A stretch of 12,739 bases of DNA, taken from the NCBI GenBank assembly GCA_021776145.1, contig JAJFGM010000334.1, positions 1 through 12,739 on the forward strand, read 5' to 3'. This document shows, in pieces, positions 1 to 6,954 of the stretch. The stretch comes from Kiloniellaceae bacterium. Its GTDB lineage: Bacteria; Pseudomonadota; Alphaproteobacteria; Kiloniellales; Kiloniellaceae. Position 1 is the first letter of the stretch. Each line of letters begins with the position of its first letter. Position numbers and translations under genes: made by a program. The notes beneath the pieces were generated by a model, which was given only the letters and a program-made list of their open reading frames with translations, was not told where the DNA came from and did no database searches.

Positions 1-333
1 CGGAGCCGTTCACGCAAAGATTGCCAATCCAGGATGGAGAGCCAGATCGGTATAAAGACATTAGACAAGTATGGTTAATAGAGGGTTAAGAAAAATCTCA
101 TTTCGGCCGCAGAGAGTTTATGTACTGCCAGGCTTGATTACCCGGCACAACGGCGCCAAGCGATGACGTCTCGGTATCCAATAGTGGAAGGTGTTGTGTA
201 CGACTCAAAAAAATCGAGTCGCCGCGCCGCCAATAGAGAAACATTCGGGCCCGGGTCCATTCACGGTGTTCGATTCCACCGAACCGGCGCGCCGCGGCGC
301 GATCCGGCAAGCCACTTGCAAGTCAGCCACACA
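1..333. other. Intergenic/unassigned segment downstream of porin 1
   Basis: I see no recognisable gene here. A minus-strand reading frame of about 70 codons (310-98) could only start at a TTG without a Shine-Dalgarno sequence, or at an internal ATG giving about 48 residues. Its translation resembles no family I know. It lies just beyond the porin 1 terminator, so it would need its own promoter. The left 100 bases are AT-rich, but I found no well-spaced promoter. Treat the segment as non-coding unless homologues turn up. Confidence 0.4.
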
Positions 334-364
334 TGAAAAGAGGGGGCGGGTTACCCCGCCCCCT
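334..364 (-). terminator. Rho-independent terminator of porin 1
   Basis: A perfect 10-bp GC-rich stem (AGGGGGCGGG at 341-350 and CCCGCCCCCT at 355-364) closes a 4-base loop. Read on the minus strand, the stem is followed by CTTTTC, a short U-rich tract. It begins 35 bases after the porin 1 stop codon, the usual place for an intrinsic terminator. The U tract is short, so efficiency is uncertain. On the plus strand no U run follows, so it should act in one direction only. Confidence 0.8.
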
Positions 365-398
365 TAAAGGCAGACATGCTTTGCAGACAGGAAGACGA

Positions 399-1526
399 TC
401 AGAAGCTGATCTTCATGCCAACGACACCGACGATGCCTTCTTGTTCGTCGGAAGCCTCATCTTCCCATTCGGCCCAAATTCCGCTGACACTTCCCTTGAT
501 GCCCGGTCCAATCGCATAGGAAACGCCGGCCTCGATTGAGTCCAGCTCGTCCTCATTGCTGTTGGCCACCAGGCCCTCGACCTCACTGTGGAAGTAGGTC
601 GCACCGACCGCCCAGGGTCCGGTCGCGTAGCTGACGCCGAGGTCATAGCCAATACCGTCGACCGACTGGCCACCGATCAGGCGTTCGGAATCTTCGAGCG
701 CAAATGAACCGCCTACCGTGAAGCCGGCAAAGCCGATGTTCAGACCACCACTCCACTGCTCAATCGACTCGTCTTGGGCAGCTGTCAGGTTGTCTGGGCC
801 GGTGGCGCGGCGGAAACCACCGGCAACCGCGACATTGACCGCGCCGAAGTCCTGCACGAAGTTGGCGCCGACCGACAACACGTCGTTGATTTGCGTGTTG
901 TCGTCCGAGATCAGGCCCTGCGCACCGTCGCCAGTACCGTTGCCCGACGTACCCGTGACCGGCACCCAGCTGGCGGCAATCTGGAAGCCGGAGAATCGCG
1001 GCGAGTAATAGGTGATGCCGTGGTTGTCGTTGCCGATGTCGACATAGGTCGACAGGGTCGGTGTACGGAAGCCGGAGCTGCCGACGTGACCCGGAGGTGC
1101 CGGGATAAAGGTCGTGATCCAGCCGGAGTTCAAGGGAACGCCGACGTTCGGGGCAGCATACTGCATCATGTAAGCGGCGGTGTTCTCGCCACCGATCACG
1201 AAGCGGCCGAAACTGCCAGAGACGAAAGCGTAGTTTTCGTCGATCTGGTCACCCGACTGGAAGGCTTCCAGCTCGATCTGGACACCGAAGGTGATGCCGT
1301 TGTCGAGCGTGGTCGAGCCCTTGAAGTGCACTTCGCCGTCGGCGAAAAGGCCCGAATTGTGGATATCGCGAGTTTCGGCGGCGGACTCATCGACGTCACC
1401 GACACCGAAATAGGTGTTGTAATACCCACCGAGACCGAGCGTGACGCCCTCCTCGGCTGCGGCCGGCACAGCGGCCAGGACGCCGGCAGCCACCAGTGCC
1501 GTGGTGCCGTATAAAGACTTTCTCAT
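399..1526 (-). CDS. Alphaproteobacterial general porin, copy 1
   Basis: This 375-residue outer membrane beta-barrel protein should form a diffusion channel for small hydrophilic solutes. It begins with a Sec signal peptide (MRKSLYGTTALVAAG, then a hydrophobic run) with a likely cleavage after the AxA-type site near residue 24 (PAAAEE). The mature part is rich in Gly, Tyr and alternating strand patterns, and the protein ends in Phe, the usual barrel-assembly signal. The character fits Porin_4 (PF13609) of alphaproteobacteria. A longer in-frame start exists at 1589, but the signal peptide begins at 1526, where GAGAGGGG precedes the ATG, so I chose that start. It is a same-length paralogue of the porin at 6955-8082, with about 47 substitutions and no gaps by hand alignment. 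It is monocistronic: a terminator follows and a shared upstream dyad precedes. Substrate preference cannot be read from the sequence. Confidence 0.95.
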   Translation of the reverse strand: MRKSLYGTTALVAAGVLAAVPAAAEEGVTLGLGGYYNTYFGVGDVDESAAETRDIHNSGLFADGEVHFKGSTTLDNGITFGVQIELEAFQSGDQIDENYAFVSGSFGRFVIGGENTAAYMMQYAAPNVGVPLNSGWITTFIPAPPGHVGSSGFRTPTLSTYVDIGNDNHGITYYSPRFSGFQIAASWVPVTGTSGNGTGDGAQGLISDDNTQINDVLSVGANFVQDFGAVNVAVAGGFRRATGPDNLTAAQDESIEQWSGGLNIGFAGFTVGGSFALEDSERLIGGQSVDGIGYDLGVSYATGPWAVGATYFHSEVEGLVANSNEDELDSIEAGVSYAIGPGIKGSVSGIWAEWEDEASDEQEGIVGVVGMKISF

Positions 1527-1641
1527 TTCTTGCCCCTCTCCAGGAAGTGCCCCACGGTCCCCCCGCAAGGCCGGTTCACACGAAGCCAATCATTCATCCG
1601 GCCGCACTGTCTTGGTTGCCGCTGCACCATAACTTTCGACC

Positions 1642-1649
1642 GACCGGTC
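1642..1649. promoter_or_regulatory. GACCGGTC palindrome conserved upstream of both porins
   Basis: The 8-base perfect palindrome GACCGGTC sits in a longer block, CGACCGACCGGTCCTAAA in type, that recurs upstream of porin 2 at 8195-8202 with the same distance to the neighbouring dyad. It lies about 115 bases before the porin start. It may be part of the promoter, of the 5' leader or of an operator; I cannot tell which. Short palindromes are common in GC-rich DNA, so the evidence is the conservation between copies, not the palindrome itself. Confidence 0.4.
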
Positions 1650-1656
1650 CTAAACA

Positions 1657-1684
1657 CATTTCAGCAATCGAACGTGTTGAAATC
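1657..1684. promoter_or_regulatory. Candidate operator dyad upstream of porin 1
   Basis: CATTTCAG (1657-1664) and TTGAAATC (1677-1684) form an imperfect inverted repeat with a 12-base spacer; the inner TTTCAR/YTGAAA half-sites match well. The porin 2 upstream region has the same architecture, a perfect CATTCCAA-N12-TTGGAATG at 8210-8237, in the same place relative to the GACCGGTC block. The spacers differ in sequence while the arms and spacing are kept, which is what a dimeric regulator's binding site would look like. The regulator is unknown. It lies about 130-158 bases before the start codon. Confidence 0.5.
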
Positions 1685-2237
1685 GGAAGGCCTTACGACC
1701 TTCATCGCCATCATTCATTCCATGGTTTGATCGGTCAAGCGAAGCCGGAACACAGTGTGGTCAAGCGGTTTCACACTGCTGTGATAAGTCCGTGAATTCA
1801 GCTAATTCAATGTATTAATGTGTTTTATCAGAATAGATCAAACTGCCAGATCTCCGCACACCCGATCCTGGTGAAATATAAAACAGGGGAATTTTCATTT
1901 TTCCAGACCATATCGTCCTTATTAACTAGAACGGAATACCCGCAGGCCTTAGGAGCTACGAATTGAACAGCTTACAATTCGCTCCAGAGACCCGGCTCAC
2001 ACAGCCTCGGTATTCCGTGCAAACAACGGATAGACTCTGACACGAGAGGCAGATCATCGGCATTGCACGCATTTGCAGTTGAGGCCAAGCGGTCTGCCGT
2101 GGCGACCCGCTGCTTCGGAACCCGGGCCACAAGGACATAGCTCACTTTCGACAGGCCCGATTCGCCTTATCGACCGCATGGCAGCCTTGCAAAGCCACCA
2201 ATTGACCGAACCGCGGCCACGCCCTACCCCTTGTCCC

Positions 2238-3200
2238 ATGCGAGAACAGACAGTAGAGAAAAGTCGCCGGACCGCGGATCGGGGTCGAGATCGGAGTCGG
2301 TTTGGTCTGACGCCGCGTCGCGCAGCCCTGTTGCTGCTTTTCATCGCACCTGCGCTTTTTGCCAGCAACATGCTGGTGGCGCGCGCCACCGCCGATATCA
2401 TTCCTCCCATTGCATTGGCCTTCTGGCGCTGGGCAATCACCTTGGCCCTGCTTCTACCTTTCGCCGCCAAGGCGCTTTGGCGACAGCGGCGTACCCTGCG
2501 CCACGAGTGGCCGGATCATCTGCTGCTCGGCACACTCGGCATGGGCGTCTGCGGCGCCTTTGTTTACATCGGTGCGGACAGCACGACGGCGACGAACATC
2601 GGTCTCATTTATGCCGCGGCGCCAATTCTCATCGTTCTCATGGCACGCGCTTTCTACGGCGAGACACTTAGCCTCCGCCAAGGACTGGGCGTGGCTCTCA
2701 GCCTCGTGGGAGTGTGCATAATTCTGTCCCGCGGCAACCCCTTGCTGTTCTTCGGCCTTGAATTTGTGGCCGGCGACGGTTGGATCGTCGCCGCGATGGC
2801 CGCCTGGGCGCTCTATTCCGTATTGTTGCGCCATCGGCCCAGCCGCCTGCCAGTGATGGCGCGGCTGGCGGCAATTACCGCCGGTGGGGTCGTGGTACTG
2901 CTTCCCTTTCACATAGCGGAATCCTGGTCCGGCGCGGTGCCCCATCTCGATGCAACGACAGTATCCACCGTTCTGTTCCTTTCTGTGGTCGCATCGTTCG
3001 GCGCCTACCAGGCCTACGCCCGCGTCCAGGGCGTGCTTGGCGCCGGACCGACCGGCCTTATTCTCTACCTGGCTCCGCTCTACAACGCCGTACTCGCCTA
3101 CATTCTGCTCGGCGAAACATTGGAGGCCTATCACCTCATCGGCGCGCTCATGGTATTGCCCGGGATCTATCTGGCGACACGCAATCTCCAGGACCGATAG
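2238..3200 (+). CDS. EamA/DMT-family transporter
   Basis: This integral membrane protein of the drug/metabolite transporter superfamily has two EamA repeats of about five helices each, at roughly residues 25-150 and 165-310 of a 320-residue reading. Visible family features are the first helix (LLLLFIAPALFASNMLVARA), the conserved APPI/WRW-like segment after it, and the second-repeat signature with LGAGPTGLILYLAPLYNAVLAY and LGETLEAYHLIGALMVLPGIYL. Members export amino acids, nucleotides or other metabolites; the substrate here is unknown. The start is uncertain. The frame is open from an ATG at 2073, but the ATG at 2238 gives a usual family length. Neither it nor the ATG at 2178 has a clear Shine-Dalgarno sequence, and the Arg-rich stretch before the first helix may be cytoplasmic tail. 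The tag gene follows 108 bases later with its own likely promoter. Confidence 0.88.
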   Translation: MREQTVEKSRRTADRGRDRSRFGLTPRRAALLLLFIAPALFASNMLVARATADIIPPIALAFWRWAITLALLLPFAAKALWRQRRTLRHEWPDHLLLGTLGMGVCGAFVYIGADSTTATNIGLIYAAAPILIVLMARAFYGETLSLRQGLGVALSLVGVCIILSRGNPLLFFGLEFVAGDGWIVAAMAAWALYSVLLRHRPSRLPVMARLAAITAGGVVVLLPFHIAESWSGAVPHLDATTVSTVLFLSVVASFGAYQAYARVQGVLGAGPTGLILYLAPLYNAVLAYILLGETLEAYHLIGALMVLPGIYLATRNLQDR

Positions 3201-3226
3201 CTGTTCGTCGAAGTCGCGACAGAACT

Positions 3227-3254
3227 TTGCCACGCCGCGCGATTGCCCTAGAAT
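3227..3254 (+). promoter_or_regulatory. Candidate sigma-70 promoter for tag
   Basis: TTGCCA (3227-3232) and TAGAAT (3249-3254) resemble -35 and -10 elements with a 16-base spacer. They would start transcription about 45-50 bases before the tag ATG. This would let tag be expressed apart from the EamA gene. The prediction rests on consensus match alone. Confidence 0.45.
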
Positions 3255-3308
3255 TCGCCACCTTCCCGGCGCCACGAACGCACCGCCAAATTCACCCGAA
3301 AGGCCAGA

Positions 3309-3899
3309 ATGAACAGCCGCCAAGACGATGGACTCGGTCGCTGCGGCTGGGTCGGGCACGAGCAGATCTACATCGACTATCACGACCAGGAATGGGGCGT
3401 CCCGGTCTATGACCACCGTCAACTCTTCGAAAAGTTGATCCTGGACGGATTCCAGGCTGGATTGTCGTGGCTCACCATCCTTAAGAAGCGGGGCAACTTC
3501 CAGCGGGCGTTCGATGGTTTCGAACCGGAGGTCATCGTTGACTACGATAACCGCAAAGTGGAGTCCTTGATGTCCGATGCCGGCATCGTTCGCAATCGCG
3601 CCAAGATCGAAGGCAGCATCCGCAATGCCCAGGGCTGGCTGCGCATCATGCAGCGACCGGGCGGGTTTTCGACCTTCCTCTGGGACTTTGTAGACGGCAC
3701 CCCTTGTGTCAACCATTGGCGCGAGCTATCGCAGGTGCCCGCCGAGACCGAGGTATCGCGGGCCATGTCCAAGGCCCTGCGCGCCGAGGGATTCACCTTC
3801 GTCGGCCCGACGATCTGCTATGCCTTCATGCAGGCCGTCGGCCTGGTCAACGACCACACGCTCGGCTGCTTTCGCCACGGCGAGGTCCAGCGGGATTGA
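3309..3899 (+). CDS. tag: DNA-3-methyladenine glycosylase I
   Basis: This 196-residue cytoplasmic base-excision repair enzyme cleaves the glycosidic bond of 3-methyladenine (and 3-methylguanine) in alkylated DNA, leaving an abasic site. It aligns with E. coli Tag over its whole length: RCGWV near the N-terminus, YHDQEWGVP, QAGLSW with LKKR, the DAGIVRNRAKI helix, and FVGPTICYAFMQAVGLVNDH at the C-terminus. The zinc ligands of E. coli Tag (Cys4, His17, His175, Cys179) correspond to Cys12, His25, His183 and Cys187. The base-binding E. coli Glu38 corresponds to Asp46, a conservative change. GAAAGG lies just upstream of the ATG. It may be read from its own promoter at 3227-3254. Its stop lies 2 bases from the stop of the convergent MFS gene, leaving no space for a terminator. 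Confidence 0.96.
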   Translation: MNSRQDDGLGRCGWVGHEQIYIDYHDQEWGVPVYDHRQLFEKLILDGFQAGLSWLTILKKRGNFQRAFDGFEPEVIVDYDNRKVESLMSDAGIVRNRAKIEGSIRNAQGWLRIMQRPGGFSTFLWDFVDGTPCVNHWRELSQVPAETEVSRAMSKALRAEGFTFVGPTICYAFMQAVGLVNDHTLGCFRHGEVQRD

Positions 3900-3901
3900 G
3901 G

Positions 3902-5104
3902 CTAGGCCCTTCGCGCCGCCAGGGCGGTGACCAGGGCCAGAAGCATGACCGCGGCGGCGCCATAAAACAGGCCGCTGGCGTGGCCATGATCGATGAGCCA
4001 GCCGAACAGGACCGGCGCCAAGGCACCGCCGACGTTCAGGCCCATGGTCACAAATCCGAAAGCGGTGCCGACACTGCCGGCCGGCACGATGGCCCGCACC
4101 ATCATGTCGCGCGAGGGTCGGATGGCGCCCTGCGCCGCGCCGACGACGACAAGCACCAGTACGACCATGACCAACGGCAATCCGGCGGCGCCGAGCAGAC
4201 ACAAAAGGGCCGCGCTGAGGCAAAAGCCGAACGTGAGGATGAGCTCGAAGCGTCGAGTCTTGTCGGCCAACAGCCCGCCGAGCAGCACTCCCAACGCCGA
4301 GGCCGTGAGAAAGGCCGTCAAGCCGGCGTTGGCGAATTCCAACGGCGCCGCATAGATTTCGATCAGGGCCACCACGGCAAAACTGTTGATGCCGCTGGTG
4401 GCAAGCGCCGTCAGCACCATGTAGAGAAAGAACAGGAGCAGCGGCGGCGCTAAGAGGAAGCGCACCTTGCTGGCTGGCATCGGGGCGGGGGCGGTTTGGT
4501 CTTGCTCGAGCGCCGGGTTACCGTCAAGCACCCCGCCGGCGGCAAAGATGGCCAAGGCCACCGCCAGACCGACTAGGCCGACGAGGACCAGCGCCATCCG
4601 CCAATCCCAAAGCGCGGCAAGGAAGGCCATGCTGGCCGGTGCCACGGCCCAACCCAGGTGGCCGCCGAAGGTATGCAGACTATAAGCACGGCCAAGGCGA
4701 GCCGGATTGATACGGGCGGTCATGATCGCATAATCGGCGGGGTGGAAGACCGCGTTGCCGACACCCAGTAGGACCATCACCATCAGCAGGGTCTCGTATC
4801 GCGTCGTCAGGCCGGCCAGGACGACGGCGCCGCTCATCACGGCACAGCCCAGGGCCAGAATACGCCGCGCGCCGAGGCGGTCGACAAGGACACCCACAGG
4901 CACTTGCGTTAGTCCGGTGGCAATACTTGCGACGGTCAAGAGCAAGCCGAGCTGCGCGTAGCTTGTTCCGAACTCGGCCTTCAACAGCGGAAAGAACGGC
5001 GGCAGGGCGATGACGTAAAAGTGCGCCAGAAAGTGGCCGGAGCCGACAAGGCCAAGCACCCCGAAATCGCTGCGCAGCGCCGGCGCGGAGCTGTCTATGG
5101 CCAC
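3902..5104 (-). CDS. MFS transporter, Fsr-like
   Basis: This inner membrane transporter of the major facilitator superfamily has about 400 residues and 12 predicted helices in two halves, joined by a hydrophilic linker with LEQDQTAPAPMPASK. Motif A is clear at residues 71-81 (GVLVDRLGARR). The N-terminal GHFLAHFY and the GNAVFHPADYAI segment recall the fosmidomycin-resistance (Fsr) branch, so drug or metabolite efflux is possible, but the substrate is not determined. The open frame runs back to 5278, but the upstream part overlaps the DUF6460-like gene and lacks transporter character. I chose the GTG at 5104 because it lies 4 bases after that gene's TAG stop, which suggests translational coupling. 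It is the last gene of a three-gene operon and meets tag tail to tail. Confidence 0.9.
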   Translation of the reverse strand: MAIDSSAPALRSDFGVLGLVGSGHFLAHFYVIALPPFFPLLKAEFGTSYAQLGLLLTVASIATGLTQVPVGVLVDRLGARRILALGCAVMSGAVVLAGLTTRYETLLMVMVLLGVGNAVFHPADYAIMTARINPARLGRAYSLHTFGGHLGWAVAPASMAFLAALWDWRMALVLVGLVGLAVALAIFAAGGVLDGNPALEQDQTAPAPMPASKVRFLLAPPLLLFFLYMVLTALATSGINSFAVVALIEIYAAPLEFANAGLTAFLTASALGVLLGGLLADKTRRFELILTFGFCLSAALLCLLGAAGLPLVMVVLVLVVVGAAQGAIRPSRDMMVRAIVPAGSVGTAFGFVTMGLNVGGALAPVLFGWLIDHGHASGLFYGAAAVMLLALVTALAARRA

Positions 5105-5108
5105 GTTG

Positions 5109-5363
5109 CTACGAGCGCCTGCGGCCCAACCACAGGCGGAGCAACCAGATTGGAACAACGACAACCGCGCCCACGAGCACATAGGCCCAAGCCCAGCCGA
5201 CGAAGGATTCGCCCCAATTGAACGCTTTGACCGCGGTCGTGCGCGCACCCTCGAGCAGGTCACCCGGGCTGAGGTCAAAGTAGGTCATCGCCAGTCCAAC
5301 CGCCAAGGAGGCGAGGAACAGCTTGACGACAACCGAAAGAGTGCGCCGGGGCATGGCCTTCAA
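5109..5363 (-). CDS. Small membrane protein, DUF6460-like
   Basis: This 84-residue protein has two hydrophobic helices: about residues 8-27 (LSVVVKLFLASLAVGLAMTY) and about 57-78, ending in a basic RLWLGRRRS tail. The segment between them (DLSPGDLLEGARTTAVKAF) fits my memory of alphaproteobacterial DUF6460 proteins, whose function is unknown. I place the start at the TTG at 5363: GATAGG, which overlaps the upstream yqaE stop, sits 6 bases before it. An ATG three codons later (5354) is the alternative, but its AAGG lies only 2 bases away. It is 7 bases downstream of yqaE and 4 bases upstream of the MFS gene, so the three are almost certainly co-transcribed. The family assignment is from memory and moderate; the existence of the gene is well supported. 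Confidence 0.8.
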   Translation of the reverse strand: MKAMPRRTLSVVVKLFLASLAVGLAMTYFDLSPGDLLEGARTTAVKAFNWGESFVGWAWAYVLVGAVVVVPIWLLRLWLGRRRS

Positions 5364-5370
5364 GGGAAAC

Positions 5371-5559
5371 CTATCCCGACTTGAATTCGTCGAGTTTCTT
5401 GTCGGTGTTGAATTGGCTGAGCGAATAGACCGCCCAGATCGCCGCCGGCACCCAACCGATGAGGGTGATCTGCAGAATTAGGCAAATTACACCGGCAATT
5501 GGCCGACCAACCGTGAAAAACAGCAGCCAGGGCAGCAACAGGGCAATAATCAACCGCAT
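5371..5559 (-). CDS. YqaE/Pmp3-family membrane peptide
   Basis: This 62-residue peptide has two transmembrane helices and belongs to the YqaE/Pmp3 (UPF0057) family. Visible marks are the N-terminal LLPWLLFFTVGRP segment, the loop Gly/Pro residues, the second helix with CLILQITLIGWVPAAIWAVY, and a short charged tail. Yeast and plant relatives affect membrane potential and salt tolerance; bacterial roles are poorly known but are often linked to stress. The start at 5559 is firm: a strong AAGGAGG stands 6 bases before the ATG. Longer in-frame starts exist upstream but add non-family sequence. It heads the operon with the DUF6460-like and MFS genes. I found no clear sigma-70 promoter in the 187-base gap before it. 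Confidence 0.93.
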   Translation of the reverse strand: MRLIIALLLPWLLFFTVGRPIAGVICLILQITLIGWVPAAIWAVYSLSQFNTDKKLDEFKSG

Positions 5560-5746
5560 GGATTTCCTCCTTCGTTTGGTATGTCCTACACGAAGGTATC
5601 CTGATCGTCTCTGACTTTTCACACAATCTGGGGAAATCACCTACCATCGGCCAAGCAGCCGTGGTTCAAATCGGCCCCCTGGGCGAAAACCCTGGCAGAC
5701 TAAGCCGCCGACAGCATCGCTGACACGAGAACATCGCTGACAGAAG

Positions 5747-6442
5747 TCAGGAACGCTCCAGCTTTGGCGTGTCGCCGTCGCTCTTGCCGAGCGCGGCCGG
5801 TTTGAAGGCATCGCGAAAACTGGCGCTTTTTGGCAGCGGCTCGCTGGGCTTGCCGCCGAAGAGCCGCGCCAAAACCCCGAAGACCCGCCTTATGCCGCGC
5901 CAGATCTTTGGCAACATCCAGATCGCCAGCACCAGAAAGACGACCAGCAGGGCGAGAAAAACGGTTGGCTGGTAAATCGCCGTGCCGAGTCCGGCCAGCA
6001 CCAGGATATCCTCGGTCACCGAGGCGCCCCAATTCGAAAATGGTTCCGGCGACGTATTGATCAGCACGCGAGTCCCTGATTTGACACCGTGGCTGACGGT
6101 CGCCAAAGCGCCGCCGGCGATTAGCGCCGCAACTTCGGCGGCCGGGCTGACGTCGCCGATGGCGCCCGCCGCGAGGATGGCACCGGCTGGAATGCGGATG
6201 AAGGTATGCAGGGTGTCCCAAGTGGTATCGACACCGGGCACCTTGTCGGCGAAGAACTCGACGACGTACATGAAACAGGCGGCCATGATAACCATGGGAT
6301 CGGCAAGAACTTCGAGACCGGGCGGCAGCGCGAGATTGCCGGTCGCGCCAAGAATGCCCAAGGTCGCCAGCGTGGCATAGAGATTGATGCCGCTCGCCCA
6401 GGCCATACCCATGGAAATGGCAATGGTCTCTACGATGCCCAA
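5747..6442 (-). CDS. DUF4126 membrane protein
   Basis: This 231-residue inner membrane protein matches DUF4126: an N-terminal WASGINLYATLATLGILG helix, the conserved EFFADKVPGVDTTWDTLHTF stretch, IRIPAGAILAAGAIGD, and a final long hydrophobic helix (about 160-183) followed by a basic, soluble tail. The function of the family is unknown. The start is a TTG at 6442 preceded by AGGGAGG with a 5-base spacer; an ATG between them is out of frame. The C-terminal tail of about 45 residues is hydrophilic and probably cytoplasmic. It lies 187 bases upstream of yqaE on the same strand, so co-transcription is possible but less secure than within the trio. No terminator is visible after it. Confidence 0.9.
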   Translation of the reverse strand: MGIVETIAISMGMAWASGINLYATLATLGILGATGNLALPPGLEVLADPMVIMAACFMYVVEFFADKVPGVDTTWDTLHTFIRIPAGAILAAGAIGDVSPAAEVAALIAGGALATVSHGVKSGTRVLINTSPEPFSNWGASVTEDILVLAGLGTAIYQPTVFLALLVVFLVLAIWMLPKIWRGIRRVFGVLARLFGGKPSEPLPKSASFRDAFKPAALGKSDGDTPKLERS

Positions 6443-6758
6443 ATCATCCTCCCTAAGCAGCCGAATTGACGCCGATGCTCAAAAAAACATGGGACCTTTG
6501 GCGCCGCTTGCAAGGTGATCGGCCGTCATGTCCGGGCGACCGGACCAAAGCAAGCCACACCTCTCCCTTGAATTTCAATAGCTTACCATCAAGTCTTGGG
6601 GCTGGCTGTAGGTATTAATACGAGCCAACGCGCATACCACTCGGCAACCGGCGCTCACGCGATTATGCTCGTTCAAATATTGATTTTGGACGACTTTTCT
6701 ACCTAAAGAAGAATTTTCATACCACCGTGCGGCGAACACAGCTTCGAATGAACCTGTC

Positions 6759-6789
6759 GGGGGCGGCAGCCAGGATTGCCACCGCCCCC
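6759..6789. repeat. GC-rich hairpin downstream of porin 2
   Basis: GGGGGCGG (6759-6766) pairs perfectly with CCGCCCCC (6782-6789), and GGCA/TGCC can pair inside it as an alternative. It lies about 165 bases beyond the porin 2 stop. It resembles the porin 1 terminator stem in base content, but no U tract follows on either strand, so an intrinsic terminator is doubtful. It might stabilise the 3' end of the porin 2 transcript. Confidence 0.45.
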
Positions 6790-6835
6790 AAAACAGATAT
6801 TCGGATATTGTGGGCAGGCAAGCCCTCAGTGCCCT

Positions 6836-6869
6836 GATCCTGAAACTCGTACCATTGAGTCTCAGGATC
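6836..6869. repeat. 13-bp inverted repeat downstream of porin 2
   Basis: GATCCTGAAACTC (6836-6848) and GAGTCTCAGGATC (6857-6869) form a 13-bp stem with one mismatch and an 8-base loop. It begins about 85 bases after the porin 2 stop. No U run follows on the minus strand. It could be an mRNA 3'-end stabilising structure or a binding site. No similar element follows porin 1. Confidence 0.5.
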
Positions 6870-6954
6870 GTTAGGACACTCAAAATAGGAATTCAGCGTG
6901 ATGCAGGCCCAGTGGTCCGGCTCAATCGACGAACCGAACCACTGGAACATCTCA

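Larger units (their letters stand above)
1527..2237. other. Long AT-rich intergenic region between divergent porin 1 and EamA genes
   Basis: This 711-base gap holds the porin 1 leader and dyad (annotated separately) and a strongly AT-rich stretch at about 1795-1935. Two further inverted repeats are visible: CAGTGTG (1753-1759) with CACACTG (1772-1778) around a 12-base spacer, and CGAATTG (1959-1965) with CAATTCG (1975-1981) around 9 bases. A possible tiny reading frame, TTG at 1963 to TGA at 2040 (25 residues), has AGGAG 7 bases upstream, but I cannot recognise it. The EamA frame stays open back to 2073, so part of the right edge could be coding if its start is earlier than I chose. Confidence 0.6.
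6443..6954. other. Intergenic region between porin 2 and DUF4126 gene
   Basis: About 510 bases hold no gene I can recognise. Minus-strand frames of 77 codons (6950-6717) and 102 codons (6883-6575) overlap each other in different frames, lack ribosome binding sites and resemble nothing I know. Two hairpins lie here and are annotated separately. The part next to the DUF4126 gene should carry its promoter; TTGCAA near 6510 followed about 17 bases later by an AT-rich ATGTTT is only a weak candidate. A run of seven A (minus-strand T) lies near 6481-6487. Confidence 0.5.

Noticed and set aside
98..310. A 70-codon minus-strand frame beyond the porin 1 terminator
   Set aside because: It would need a TTG start without a ribosome binding site; there is no recognisable domain. 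It is left as unassigned sequence.
1753..1778. CAGTGTG-N12-CACACTG dyad as a second porin operator
   Set aside because: The spacing matches the other dyads, but it has no counterpart upstream of porin 2 and its arms differ, so it may be chance.
2454..3716. A 420-codon minus-strand frame across the EamA and tag genes
   Set aside because: Both genes beneath it are recognised with full domain content; the antisense translation has no family character and no ribosome binding site.
3704..4453. A 249-codon plus-strand frame continuing from tag into the MFS gene
   Set aside because: It is out of frame with tag and antisense to a clear MFS transporter; its Gln/Arg/Gly-rich composition is typical of a shadow frame.
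6717..6950. A 77-codon minus-strand frame starting 4 bases after the porin 2 stop
   Set aside because: It spans both hairpins, has no Shine-Dalgarno sequence, resembles no family, and has no counterpart after porin 1.
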